A DNA stretch of 64,000 bases from Actinophytocola sp049647105. Lineage in GTDB: Bacteria > Actinomycetota > Actinomycetes > Mycobacteriales > Pseudonocardiaceae. The notes under the pieces are model-generated. The model saw nothing but the letters and a program-made list of their open reading frames with translations, was not told where the DNA came from and did no database searches. Both the position numbers and the translations under genes were made by a program. Shown piece by piece: positions 1 to 8,210 of this stretch. The first letter of the stretch is position 1. Every line of letters starts with the position of its first letter. Location of the stretch: NCBI RefSeq assembly GCF_049647105.1, contig NZ_JBARWZ010000016.1:38276-102275 (forward strand). The letters run 5' to 3'.

Positions 1-360
1 ATATCGCTGGACCTGCCGCTCGACCCGGACCTGGACCCGACGTGGGAGCGTGCGGCGCGGGTCGCACGCGAGCTGCTGCCCTCGGTGGTGGACCTGGAGC
101 CGGGCGCGTTGCTCAACGTGAACGTGCCGGACGTGCCGGAGGTGAAACCCGCCAGGTGGGCGCGGCTCGCCACCTACGGGCGGGTGCAGCACAAGGTGAC
201 TCAGCTCGGCGAGGGCTCGATCGAGGTCGGCAACGTCGAGGTCGACGGCGAGCTGGAGCCGGGCACGGACGCGGCGTTGCTGGAAGAGGGCTACGTGACG
301 GTCACGGCGCTGCGGTCCGTACACGAGGACGACACCCTGATGGGTGGCGCATTGCCGTAG
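1..360 (+). CDS. surE: 5'/3'-nucleotidase SurE, C-terminal part (cut by window edge)
   Basis: This is the C-terminal 119 codons of a SurE family metal-dependent phosphatase, which hydrolyses nucleoside monophosphates in the cytoplasm. The reading frame is already open at base 1 and ends at the TAG at 358. The stretch LLNVNVPD (visible codons 37-44) is the typical C-terminal strand motif of SurE. The N-terminal Asp-Asp and Asn metal ligands lie outside the window, so activity cannot be judged. It converges on cutC with 9 bp between the two stops. Confidence 0.88.
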   Translation: MSLDLPLDPDLDPTWERAARVARELLPSVVDLEPGALLNVNVPDVPEVKPARWARLATYGRVQHKVTQLGEGSIEVGNVEVDGELEPGTDAALLEEGYVTVTALRSVHEDDTLMGGALP

Positions 361-369
361 CGGGCCGAC

Positions 370-1089
370 CTACTCGAGCCGAACCGCACACAGCGCGGCG
401 ACCTCGTCCTGGTCGGTTTCGAAGTGGTCGTGCCCTGGCGGCACAGCCACCCCGGCATAGGAGACCTCGCCGCCGGATGTCCTGCCGACCGGACGGCGGG
501 GCGCCGCGTGCAGGTCACCGACGCCGGTCGTGGCGATCACCCGCGCGGCGTTCGCGGCCCGGACCCCGCCACACGCCATGACCGCCAACCCGCCGTCCGC
601 CCGCGCGACGAGGTCCTTGATCAGCGGGGCGCCGTCGAGCGCGGCGCGACGACGCCCGGACGTGAGCACCCGCGTGAAACCCAGATCTGCCAGGCGATCC
701 ACGGCCTGCCGTGAGTCGGCGCTGACGTCGATCGCGCGGTGGAACGTGGTCTGCATGCCCTCGGCGGCCGCCACGAACGCGGCACAGGCGTCGTCGACGC
801 GACCGTCGTCGGTCAACGCGCCCACGACGACCCCGGTCGCGCCGTGTTCCCGGGCGACCGCGATGTCGCGGACGATCAGGTCCAGCTCGTCACGGGTGTA
901 GTGGAAGCCGCCGGGCCGGGGTCGCACCAGGACGTGCACCTCGATCAGCGCCGACGCCGCCTCGATCAGCGCGACGCTCGGGGTGAGGCCGCCGTCGGAC
1001 AGGCCTGCGCACAGCTCTGCTCGCGCCGCTCCCGCCGCCGCCGCGACCCGCGCACCCGCCACCGACTCGACGCTGATCTCCACCCGCAT
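370..1089 (-). CDS. cutC: CutC family protein (copper homeostasis type TIM barrel)
   Basis: A 239-residue CutC protein, the usual family length. The start MRVEISVES, the segment RAELCAGLSDGGLTPS (about residues 24-39) and HVLVRPRPGGFHY (about 53-65) are characteristic of the family, whose fold is a TIM barrel. CutC was first linked to copper tolerance in E. coli, but its biochemical role is unsettled, so copper is family knowledge and not shown here. It stands alone, converging with surE and divergent from the sigma-factor operon, sharing a 75-bp promoter region with it. Confidence 0.9.
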   Translation of the reverse strand: MRVEISVESVAGARVAAAAGAARAELCAGLSDGGLTPSVALIEAASALIEVHVLVRPRPGGFHYTRDELDLIVRDIAVAREHGATGVVVGALTDDGRVDDACAAFVAAAEGMQTTFHRAIDVSADSRQAVDRLADLGFTRVLTSGRRRAALDGAPLIKDLVARADGGLAVMACGGVRAANAARVIATTGVGDLHAAPRRPVGRTSGGEVSYAGVAVPPGHDHFETDQDEVAALCAVRLE

Positions 1090-1130
1090 ACCGACGAGTA
1101 TTCAGCGTGACGCAGGCCACATCGATACGA

Positions 1131-1157
1131 GAACCTGCGCGAAGAGGTGGTCGTCTA
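1131..1157 (+). promoter_or_regulatory. ECF-type promoter of the sigma/anti-sigma/ABC operon
   Basis: GAACC at 1131-1135 is followed after exactly 16 bp by CGTCTA at 1152-1157. This is the classic -35/-10 pair read by ECF sigma factors (GAACC, N16, CGTC). The ATG of the sigma gene is at 1165, about where transcription should begin, so the mRNA is probably leaderless. The most economical reading is autoregulation by the sigma factor encoded directly downstream. Confidence 0.75.
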
Positions 1158-1164
1158 GCCGGGT

Positions 1165-1692
1165 ATGCGTGACGAGGAGGAACTCGTCCGGCTGGTGGCA
1201 ACCGGCGACCGGGCGGCGTTCGAACAGCTGTACCGGCGCACGTCACCGTGGCTCGCGGTGCGTCTTCGGCGGCGCTGCTCGGACGACCAGATCGTCGCCG
1301 AGGTGCTGCAGGAGACCTACCTCGCGGTGTGGCGGGCGGCGGGCAGCTTCGCGGGCGCGGCGGTGAACGGCTCCGCGGTCGGGTGGCTGTGGACGATCGC
1401 GGCACGGCGGCTCGTGGACGCCTTCCGTAAACGGGCACGGGACTCGGCAGCACCGCTCGCGGCCGAGCCGGTCGCGCCGGCCGCCGAGGACGAGGCACTG
1501 TCCGATGTGGTCGGTGACCGAATGGGCGTCGCGCTCGACCGGCTCGCGCCGGAACTGCGGCAGGTGCTGCAGGCGATGGTGGTCGACGGGCTGACCGTCC
1601 GCGAGACGGCGGCGTTGCTGGGGGTGCCGGAGGGCACGGTCAAGACACGGGCCAGAAGAGCCCGGGTGGCGATGCGGGAGGCACTGTCATGA
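1165..1692 (+). CDS. ECF subfamily RNA polymerase sigma factor
   Basis: A 175-residue sigma-70 family protein with only regions 2 and 4, as in ECF factors. Region 2 spans about residues 15-60 (AFEQLYRR through DDQIVAEVLQETYLAVW) and region 4 about 115-172, with the helix-turn-helix LTVRETAALLGVPEGTVKTR. The stop overlaps the start of the anti-sigma gene by ATGA. An ECF consensus promoter lies immediately upstream, so it probably drives its own operon, including the ABC exporter. The inducing signal is unknown. Confidence 0.93.
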   Translation: MRDEEELVRLVATGDRAAFEQLYRRTSPWLAVRLRRRCSDDQIVAEVLQETYLAVWRAAGSFAGAAVNGSAVGWLWTIAARRLVDAFRKRARDSAAPLAAEPVAPAAEDEALSDVVGDRMGVALDRLAPELRQVLQAMVVDGLTVRETAALLGVPEGTVKTRARRARVAMREALS

Positions 1693-2456
1693 GCCGGCAC
1701 GCGTCCACGGAACTGCTGCGCGGCTACGCGGGCGGGGACGACCTCGCGACCGACGTCGTGTGGGCGGTCGAGGTACATCTGGAAACCTGCGCGGACTGCC
1801 GGGCACGGCTCGCCGCCGAGGCGGACTCGGTCACGCCGCTGCTCGACCAGGTCTGGGCGGACCTCGAACCGGCGCAGGCACCGGCACCGGTGCGCCGCGG
1901 CCGGTGGCTCGTCACCTGGGCCACGCCCGTGATGGGGCCGTGGCTGGCGATGACCGTCCTGGTCGCTCTGTTCGCGCTGCTCGCCGACCTGCTCATCCCC
2001 CCGCCGCTCCCGTCGCTCGCCCTGCTGCTCGCACCGATCGCGCCGGTGGCAGGGGTCGCGGCGGCGTGGGCACGCGCACTCGACCCGGCCCACGAGCTGG
2101 TCGCGGCCACGCCGAGGGCCGGGCTGTACCTGGTGCTGCGCCGCACGCTCGCGGTGCTAATGGTGGTGATCCCGCTCATGGCGGTCGCCACCCTGACCTC
2201 ACCGTTGCGGTGGCTCCTGCCCTGCCTGGCCTTCACGGTGGCCACGCTCGCGCTCGGGAGCTTCGTCGGCGTGCGCCACGCCGCGGCCGCGCTCATCGGC
2301 GGTTGGGCGGCGCTGGTGATCGGGCCGAGCCTCGTCACGGCACGGCCACCGGTCGTGCTCGAACCGGCCGCACTGGGGATCTGGGCGGCCGTCCTCGTGG
2401 CGGGCGTGGCCGTCCTCGCGCTGCGCGCCACCGTCTACACGCGACTCGAGAACTAA
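1689..2456 (+). CDS. Membrane-anchored zinc-finger anti-sigma factor
   Basis: A 255-residue protein with a short N-terminal zinc-finger anti-sigma domain: His30, Cys34 and Cys37 form the H-x3-C-x2-C motif typical of ZAS proteins. From about residue 70 it has roughly six hydrophobic helices, more than the single helix of many anti-sigma factors. It overlaps the sigma gene by 4 bp, which implies stoichiometric synthesis. It most likely holds the ECF factor at the membrane; the multi-helix part may sense the same stress that the downstream ABC exporter relieves (inference). Confidence 0.82.
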   Translation: MSRHASTELLRGYAGGDDLATDVVWAVEVHLETCADCRARLAAEADSVTPLLDQVWADLEPAQAPAPVRRGRWLVTWATPVMGPWLAMTVLVALFALLADLLIPPPLPSLALLLAPIAPVAGVAAAWARALDPAHELVAATPRAGLYLVLRRTLAVLMVVIPLMAVATLTSPLRWLLPCLAFTVATLALGSFVGVRHAAAALIGGWAALVIGPSLVTARPPVVLEPAALGIWAAVLVAGVAVLALRATVYTRLEN

Positions 2457-2470
2457 AGGGAGACAACGAC

Positions 2471-3250
2471 ATGCCTCGCATGGTCGGTACGGACGAGGTC
2501 GCGCCGACGACCTATCCGTTCGAGATTCACGCGCAGGGCCTGCGGGTCCGGGCCGGGCGGCGGATGGCGGTCGACGGGGTCGACCTGTCGCTCACCTCGG
2601 GCGTCCACGGGCTGCTCGGCCCCAACGGCGCAGGCAAGACCACGCTGATCCGCGCGCTCGCGACGGTGCTGCGCCCGGCGGGTGGCGAGCTGGACCTGCT
2701 CGGTGGCGCGGACCTGCGTGCGGTGCGCCGCAGGCTCGGCTACCTGCCACAGGAGTTCGGCTACTACCGCCGGTTCACGGTGCGCGAGTTCGTCGAGTAC
2801 ATGGCGTGGCTCAAGGAGATGCCGAAGGCGAGCGTGCCAGACGCGGTGCAGCGCGCGATCGAACGGGTCGGTCTCACCGACCGGGCCGACGACAAGCTGA
2901 AGACGCTGTCCGGTGGCATGGTGCGGCGGGCGGGCATCGCACAGGCGATCGTGAACGACCCGGCGATCCTTCTTCTCGACGAGCCAACCGCCGGGCTCGA
3001 CCCGGCGCAGCGCATGCAGTTCCGGACGCTGCTGAAGGAGTTCGCCGCCGACACGTGCGTCATGGTGTCCACGCACCTCGTCGAGGACGTGGCCGCCGCG
3101 TGGACCGACGTGCTGCTGCTCGACGCCGGACGGGTCGTGTTCCAGGGCGCGGCGGGCGAACTCGCGGCCAAGGGCACGGACGCCGACGCGGGCGACAGCC
3201 CGATGGAACGCGGCTACTCGGCGGTGCTGGCGAGTGGTGGTGCGCGATGA
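2471..3250 (+). CDS. ABC transporter ATP-binding protein
   Basis: A 259-residue ABC ATPase. Walker A GPNGAGKTT is at about residues 50-58, the Q-loop in YLPQEFGYY near 91-99, the signature LSGGM at 146-150, Walker B ILLLDEP at 166-172 and the H-loop His in MVSTHL. The frame is open further upstream, but ATG 2471 is preceded by AAAGGGAGA at a good spacing and gives the normal family length. It overlaps the next gene by ATGA. It probably energises the membrane protein encoded at 3247. Confidence 0.92.
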   Translation: MPRMVGTDEVAPTTYPFEIHAQGLRVRAGRRMAVDGVDLSLTSGVHGLLGPNGAGKTTLIRALATVLRPAGGELDLLGGADLRAVRRRLGYLPQEFGYYRRFTVREFVEYMAWLKEMPKASVPDAVQRAIERVGLTDRADDKLKTLSGGMVRRAGIAQAIVNDPAILLLDEPTAGLDPAQRMQFRTLLKEFAADTCVMVSTHLVEDVAAAWTDVLLLDAGRVVFQGAAGELAAKGTDADAGDSPMERGYSAVLASGGAR

Positions 3251-4563
3251 TCCTGCGCACCGAACTGCGGCGCTCCACCGCACCCGTGCTGGGCATCGGC
3301 CTGGTGGTCTTCTCGCTCGGCCTCATCTACTCGCTGACCGGACCGTGGGTCCACGGCACCGCGCAGTGGAACGAGGAGTGGACCGGGCTCGCCCAGTGGA
3401 CCCGTTACCTGACAGTGTTCCTGTGGCCGCTGGTGCTGGGAGCCGGTGCGTGGCAAGGACTTCGAGACCACCGGGCGCGGGTGACCGAGCTGTTCTCGAC
3501 CGCGCCCCGGACCACGTGGCGGCGACTGCTGCCGACAGTGGGCGCGCTCGCGATCGCGCTGAGTGCCGCCTACGTGGTGCTCCTGATCGTCGGCGGCGTG
3601 CAGGTGGCGAGGACCGCGACCTACTTCCACCTGAAGTGGCTGCCGGTCGCCGGGGTGATGGTGCTCGCGCTGGTCGGCATCGCGTTGCTGGGCTTCGGGA
3701 TCGGCCGGCTCCTGCCGTCGCTCGTCACGCCGCCGGTGCTCGCGGTCGCCGCGCTCGCCGCGCAGATCGCGGTGATCCCGCACGGGTGGATGCTGCTGCT
3801 GACGCCCGCGTTCGCGGCGCCCGACGTCACCGCGTTCACCACGGTGGCCCTGCCCGTCACGCTCGCGCAGGCCCTGTGGTTCACGGGGATCGGCGCGACC
3901 GGCTTCGTGCTGGCGCTCGCCGTGCGGGCACGGACCCGGCTCGCCGCGCTCCTGCCGGTGGCGGTGGCCGCCGCCGTGACCGTGCCCGTACTGTCCGGAG
4001 TGGATGGTCCGGTGGTAGCCGACGCGGACGCGATGGCCCTGGTGTGCGACGAGGACGGGCCACGCGTGTGCGTCCGCCACGTCCACGCCGACTACCTGCC
4101 GACGCTCACCGGCCCGGCGCGGGAAGCCCTGGCACTGATGGCAAAGCTCCCGTCACCACCGACGTCCGTCGTGGAGTACCCGGACCGGGGCGACTACGAG
4201 CCGGAGTCGATGGACGTGGCCCCGTTCTTCTTCGGCACCAAGCGGCTCACCGACCCGGAGCAGATCAAGCTCGCCGTCCTCGCGGGCGCGGGCACCCCGC
4301 TGTGCGTGAACGGGCCCGGCTGGGGCGGCTCGACCGACTCGCTCACCGCACGGGTCGTCACGGCGTCGTGGTTCACCGGGGAGCTCGCGCCGGTGCCCGG
4401 CACCCTCGAGGTGTGGGACGTGCTGGCGGACGAGGCCCGCGCGACGTGGCGGGAACTGCGGGCACTGCCCCCTGCCGAGCAGGCGGCACGGGTGGCCGCG
4501 TTCCGGGTCGACTCGCTCGACTGCGACGGTCGCGGTGACATGCCCACGCTGGAACTGCCGTGA
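3247..4563 (+). CDS. ABC transporter membrane subunit (ABC-2-like) with a large C-terminal soluble domain
   Basis: A 438-residue membrane protein with about six transmembrane helices in the first 250 residues, then about 180 soluble residues rich in acidic and Cys positions. Start ATG 3247 overlaps the ATPase stop by 4 bp. The C-terminal part is unlike ordinary ABC-2 permeases and I do not recognise a catalytic motif. It is coupled to the next small membrane gene by a GTGA overlap, so three membrane proteins and one ATPase are made together under sigma-factor control. Confidence 0.78.
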   Translation: MILRTELRRSTAPVLGIGLVVFSLGLIYSLTGPWVHGTAQWNEEWTGLAQWTRYLTVFLWPLVLGAGAWQGLRDHRARVTELFSTAPRTTWRRLLPTVGALAIALSAAYVVLLIVGGVQVARTATYFHLKWLPVAGVMVLALVGIALLGFGIGRLLPSLVTPPVLAVAALAAQIAVIPHGWMLLLTPAFAAPDVTAFTTVALPVTLAQALWFTGIGATGFVLALAVRARTRLAALLPVAVAAAVTVPVLSGVDGPVVADADAMALVCDEDGPRVCVRHVHADYLPTLTGPAREALALMAKLPSPPTSVVEYPDRGDYEPESMDVAPFFFGTKRLTDPEQIKLAVLAGAGTPLCVNGPGWGGSTDSLTARVVTASWFTGELAPVPGTLEVWDVLADEARATWRELRALPPAEQAARVAAFRVDSLDCDGRGDMPTLELP

Positions 4564-5138
4564 GGTGGCTCGTCCTTTACGTGCGGTCGCGACGGCTCGC
4601 GTCGACCACGGGGGTCGCGCTCGCGGCGGTCGCCGCGCTGGGCGGGCTCGCCGCCGCGGCCGATTCGGGACTCACCCGGGTGGTGCTCGCGTTGTTCGCG
4701 GTCACGGTGGTGGTGTCGGTGGCGGCGACCTCGCTCGCGGGCCATGACATCGGCCTGGAGCGGACGGCGGCGCTGGGCTGGCGGGTGCGCAGAACGGTCC
4801 ACACGGTGACGATCGGCGCCGCGGCGGCGGGGGCGGTGGCGACACTGGGGGTGGCCACCGACGTGCCGGCGGACATGGTGGTACGCAACGCGATCGGGCT
4901 GACCGGCCTCGCCGCGCTGGGTGTCGCCGTGCTGGGTGGCGGGCTCGCGTGGTGCGTGCCGATGGCGTGGACGGTCGGCGGGGTGACCGCGATCCTCGCG
5001 ACGCGGACCCCGCCCGCGCCACTGCTGACGTGGCTCGTCCAGCCCGGGGACTCCTGGGCCGCCACGGTCGCCGCGTACGTGCTCGGCGCGACCGGACTCA
5101 CGACCTACGCACTGGCGGGACCGTCCACAAGAAACTAA
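4560..5138 (+). CDS. Small integral membrane protein, last gene of the sigma/ABC operon
   Basis: A 192-residue hydrophobic protein with about five or six predicted helices and no recognised domain. The GTG start at 4560 overlaps the stop of the preceding permease (GTGA), so it is translationally coupled and most likely a second membrane subunit of the same exporter. Its stop overlaps the convergent AraC gene by 4 bp. Confidence 0.75.
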   Translation: MRWLVLYVRSRRLASTTGVALAAVAALGGLAAAADSGLTRVVLALFAVTVVVSVAATSLAGHDIGLERTAALGWRVRRTVHTVTIGAAAAGAVATLGVATDVPADMVVRNAIGLTGLAALGVAVLGGGLAWCVPMAWTVGGVTAILATRTPPAPLLTWLVQPGDSWAATVAAYVLGATGLTTYALAGPSTRN

Positions 5139-5878
5139 TAGCGCCGGGCGTACCAGGTGGGTGGTTCGCCGAACATGCTCTTGAAGTCGCGGATGAAGTG
5201 GCCCTGGTCCGCGTAGCCGAGGTCGGCGGCGAGACCTGCCCAGTCGATCTCGCCGCCCGCCGCCATCCGTTCGGTCACCTCGTGCAGGCGGTAGCGGCGG
5301 ATCACCCACTTGGGCCCGATGCCGACGTACTCGGCGAAGAGCCGCTGCACCCCGCGCACACTCATCCCGAGTTGCTCGGCGAGCGTCTCGACCCTGGTCA
5401 CGTCCGGACCCTCCGCGATGGCGGCCACCGCGTCGGCGGCGGCGAACGCGCGCGGGTCCGGTTCCGGCAAGCGGTCGAGCAGGAACCGTTCGACCGCCGC
5501 CGCGTCCGGCTGGTCCGGCACGTCCGGCCCGAACACGTCGGTCGCCGGCACGACCCTGTCGGTGATCGTCGAGACCGGCGCGCCGAGGAACGGGCGGAAG
5601 CAGCCGGGCCGGAACGCGACGCCGAACACGTGCCCCTCGCCTGCCAGGACCTTGATCCGGTGGCCACTGACCACGCCGTTGACGTTCGCGCGGCCACCCT
5701 CGAACGACAGGTGCACGTTCGGGTACGGGACGATCTTCTGCCGGTAGGGCTCCTCGTAGTCCCAGTCCACGACCCAGTACCGCGCGACCCAGGGCCGCAG
5801 TGCCTCGGCCGGTTCCGGGTACGCGTGCCGCTGGTACTTCGTCCACGCGTTCCCGACCTCGCGGACATCCCGTCGCAC
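5135..5878 (-). CDS. AraC family transcriptional regulator
   Basis: A 247-residue protein. The C-terminal 95 residues carry the double helix-turn-helix of AraC/XylS regulators (LAEQLGMSVRGVQRLFAEYVG, then the second helix pair ending GYADQGHFIRDFKSMFGEPPTWY). The N-terminal 150 residues resemble the domain seen in many actinobacterial AraC proteins (ALRPWVARYWVVDWD and PYPNVHLSFEGG). It sits divergently from the 5942 gene, with 63 bp between the starts, so that gene is a possible target. The ligand is unknown. Confidence 0.88.
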   Translation of the reverse strand: MRRDVREVGNAWTKYQRHAYPEPAEALRPWVARYWVVDWDYEEPYRQKIVPYPNVHLSFEGGRANVNGVVSGHRIKVLAGEGHVFGVAFRPGCFRPFLGAPVSTITDRVVPATDVFGPDVPDQPDAAAVERFLLDRLPEPDPRAFAAADAVAAIAEGPDVTRVETLAEQLGMSVRGVQRLFAEYVGIGPKWVIRRYRLHEVTERMAAGGEIDWAGLAADLGYADQGHFIRDFKSMFGEPPTWYARRY

Positions 5879-5928
5879 GCCAGGAGTCTATGTCGCGTTC
5901 GTCCAATACCGCCCGCCCGGCGCAGGCC

Positions 5929-5934
5929 TAGCCT
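5929..5934 (+). promoter_or_regulatory. Leaderless-type -10 box TAGCCT
   Basis: TAGCCT fits TANNNT and lies 7 nt before ATG 5942, with no Shine-Dalgarno sequence between. This matches the leaderless arrangement found at several other genes in the window. Confidence 0.5.
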
Positions 5935-5941
5935 CGCCGCC

Positions 5942-6493
5942 ATGTCACACATGTCCACCGCGGCCGGCGCACTGGCCGACGTCGTCAGCGCCATCGAGTC
6001 CGAGCAGCTCGCGAACCCGACGCCGTGCGCCGAGTTCGATGTGCGGGAGCTGGTCCACCACCTGCTGTACTGGGGTCCGTCGCTGGAAGGCGCCGCTCGC
6101 AAGGAGTCCGTGTCGCCGTCCGATGTGGAGGTCGCGGACTGGCGCGGCGCGCTGCTCGCACAGTTGACCCGCACGGTCGACGCGTGGACGCCCGCGTCCG
6201 CGTGGGACGGCATGACGGGCATGGGGCCCGCCAAGATGGTCGGCGAGATGATCGTCGGCGAGCTGGTCGTGCACGCGTGGGATCTCGCGCGAGCCACCGG
6301 GCAACCGCTTGACCTGCCGGACGACCTGCTCACGTACGTGCACGACGGGGTGGCGGCCGGCGCGGACCAGGGCCGGGAGATGGGGCTCTACGGGCCGGAG
6401 GTGCCGGTGCCATCGGACGCGCCGGTGCTGGACCGGATCCTCGGGCTGACCGGCCGCGACCCGGCGTGGGCCGGTGCCGTCACGGTCCCCTGA
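5942..6493 (+). CDS. TIGR03086/mycothiol-dependent maleylpyruvate isomerase-like metal-binding protein
   Basis: A 183-residue member of the DinB/MDMPI-like four-helix family. The pattern PTPCAEFDVRELVHHLL, with paired His near residue 38, and the later ELVVHAWDLARATGQ with its conserved His are the metal-binding features of this group. Members act in mycothiol-linked chemistry or have unknown roles, so the exact reaction is not established. ATG 5942 was chosen because upstream sequence in frame is the shadow of the AraC gene and a TANNNT box sits just before it. The 3' end overlaps the convergent sigma gene by 14 bp. Confidence 0.8.
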   Translation: MSHMSTAAGALADVVSAIESEQLANPTPCAEFDVRELVHHLLYWGPSLEGAARKESVSPSDVEVADWRGALLAQLTRTVDAWTPASAWDGMTGMGPAKMVGEMIVGELVVHAWDLARATGQPLDLPDDLLTYVHDGVAAGADQGREMGLYGPEVPVPSDAPVLDRILGLTGRDPAWAGAVTVP

Positions 6494-7703
6494 GGTTCCG
6501 CGCGAGTTCGGCCGCCTTCATCCTCAGGTAGCGCTGCTCCTGCGATGACTGGGTGCGGCGCGCGGCCTCCTGGTACGCGGGAAGCGCGCCATCGACGTCG
6601 CCCGACATCTCCAGCAGGTACGCCCGCACCGCGTGAAGCCGGTGGTGGTCGGTCAGCCGCTTGTCCCGCGCCAGGTCCTCGACCATCCTCAGCGCGGACG
6701 TCGGGCCGTGGACCATGGCGACCGCCACCGCGTGGTTGAGCGCGGCCATCGGACTGCCGGTCATCTCGGTGAGCACCCCGTACAGCGCCTCGATCTGCGG
6801 CCAGTCCGTCTCGCCTGCCGAGCGCGCCTCGTCGTGGAGCGCGGCGATCGCGGCCTGCAGCTGGTACGGCCCGGACGGGCCCGCCGACATCGCGGCGGTC
6901 ACCAGCTCGACACCCTCGTCGATGAAGTCCTTGTGCCACCGTGCGCGGGCCTGCTCGGCGAGCGGGATCAGCACACCGTCGGGCCCGACGCGGGCGTCGC
7001 GGCGGGCGTCGGTCAGCAGCATCAGCGCGAGCAGCCCTGCCACCTCGCCATCGAGCGGCATCAGCCGGTGGACGATGCGGGTCAGCCGTATTGCCTCCCG
7101 GGACAACTCTGCGCGGTAGGCCGACGGACCCGCCGTGCTCGCGTAGCCCTCGGTGAAGATCAGGTACAGCACCCGCAGCACGGCCGCGAGCCGCTCGTCA
7201 CGGTCGGCCGGCATGCGGAACGGCACCCCGCTCGCCTTCACCCGCTGCTTGGCGCGGGTGATGCGCTGCGCCATCGTCGGCTCGGACACCAGGAAGGACC
7301 GTGCGATCTCGACCGTGGTGAGACCGGCGACCGCCCGCAGCGTGAGTGCGATCTGGTGCGCCCGAGGCAGCGCCGGGTGGCAGCACATGAACAGCAGGAT
7401 CAGCGTGTCGTCGGCGTCCTCCTCGTCGGCGGCGGGCGCGGCGGCGGGCAGCTTCCACGTGTCCTCCCGGCGCTGCCGGGCCTGCTCGTTGCGCAGCAGG
7501 TCGGTGAGCCGCCTGGCCGCGACCGTGATCAGCCACGCCTTCGGCCCGTCGGGCACGCCGCTGTCCGGCCACGTCGTGGCCGCCGCGATCAGCGCCTCCT
7601 GCACCGCGTCCTCCGCGGCATCGAAGTGGCCGTAGCGGCGGACGACCGCGCCGAGGACCTGCGGCGCGAGGTCACGCAGCAGGCCATCGGTCGCGGCGGT
7701 CAC
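6480..7703 (-). CDS. ECF42-type sigma factor (DUF6596/SnoaL-like tail)
   Basis: A 407-residue sigma-24-like protein. Region 2 is near residues 10-75 (FDAAEDAVQEALIAAATTW) and region 4 near 110-165 (GLTTVEIARSFLVSEPTMAQRITRAK), followed by a long C-terminal helical domain with TPR-like character (LNHAVAVAMVHGP). This size and the partnership with a YCII/DGPF protein define the ECF42 group, which has no anti-sigma factor; the C-terminal extension is thought to regulate it. The GTG start at 7703 overlaps the YCII stop by GTGA; open frame further upstream is a shadow of that gene. Confidence 0.9.
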   Translation of the reverse strand: MTAATDGLLRDLAPQVLGAVVRRYGHFDAAEDAVQEALIAAATTWPDSGVPDGPKAWLITVAARRLTDLLRNEQARQRREDTWKLPAAAPAADEEDADDTLILLFMCCHPALPRAHQIALTLRAVAGLTTVEIARSFLVSEPTMAQRITRAKQRVKASGVPFRMPADRDERLAAVLRVLYLIFTEGYASTAGPSAYRAELSREAIRLTRIVHRLMPLDGEVAGLLALMLLTDARRDARVGPDGVLIPLAEQARARWHKDFIDEGVELVTAAMSAGPSGPYQLQAAIAALHDEARSAGETDWPQIEALYGVLTEMTGSPMAALNHAVAVAMVHGPTSALRMVEDLARDKRLTDHHRLHAVRAYLLEMSGDVDGALPAYQEAARRTQSSQEQRYLRMKAAELARNLRGP

Positions 7704-8119
7704 GACGTGATGTCCTCCATGCCGTCGATCAGCGGCCGGATGTCGACGTAGCCGCGTGCCTGGACGTGGGCGGGCACGGGGGTGGCCGCCAGCTTGGCGA
7801 CGATCTCGGTGGCCCGGTCGTAGCTCACGCAGTCGACGATGGTGAGGCCGACGACCACCTCGGCGGTCTCCGCGTACGGACCGTCGGTCACCACGGTCTC
7901 CCCGTTCTCGACGCCGACCCGCCGGGTCAGCACGGGCGCGGCAAGGCCGTGGGCCGCGACGAACTCGCCGGACTCCACCAGTTCGTTCGTCCACCTGCCC
8001 ATGTACTCACCGAGCGCGGCGACCTCGTCCGGGGTCCATGCCCGGCCCGCCTCGCCGTCCTTGCCCGCCATCGCGTCGTAGTCGGCCTGGGACGCGTAGT
8101 GGAGGATCATGTACTTCAC
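7700..8119 (-). CDS. YCII/DGPF-domain protein, partner of the ECF42 sigma factor
   Basis: A 139-residue YciI-like protein with DGPYAE at residues 79-84, the motif that names DGPF proteins. GTG 8119 is chosen because AGGAG lies about 6 nt upstream and MKYMILHY is the normal family N-terminus. DGPF genes are the conserved neighbours and usual targets of ECF42 factors, and here the two genes overlap by 4 bp. The biochemical role of the family is unknown. Confidence 0.9.
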   Translation of the reverse strand: MKYMILHYASQADYDAMAGKDGEAGRAWTPDEVAALGEYMGRWTNELVESGEFVAAHGLAAPVLTRRVGVENGETVVTDGPYAETAEVVVGLTIVDCVSYDRATEIVAKLAATPVPAHVQARGYVDIRPLIDGMEDITS

Positions 8120-8210
8120 GGTGCTGCTCCTGTCACGGTGTCGAAAGCTGTGTCGCCCGGAACGTCGAGGCCGTCCCAACGCCCCACGACACCATCTTTT
8201 GTGACGCCAG

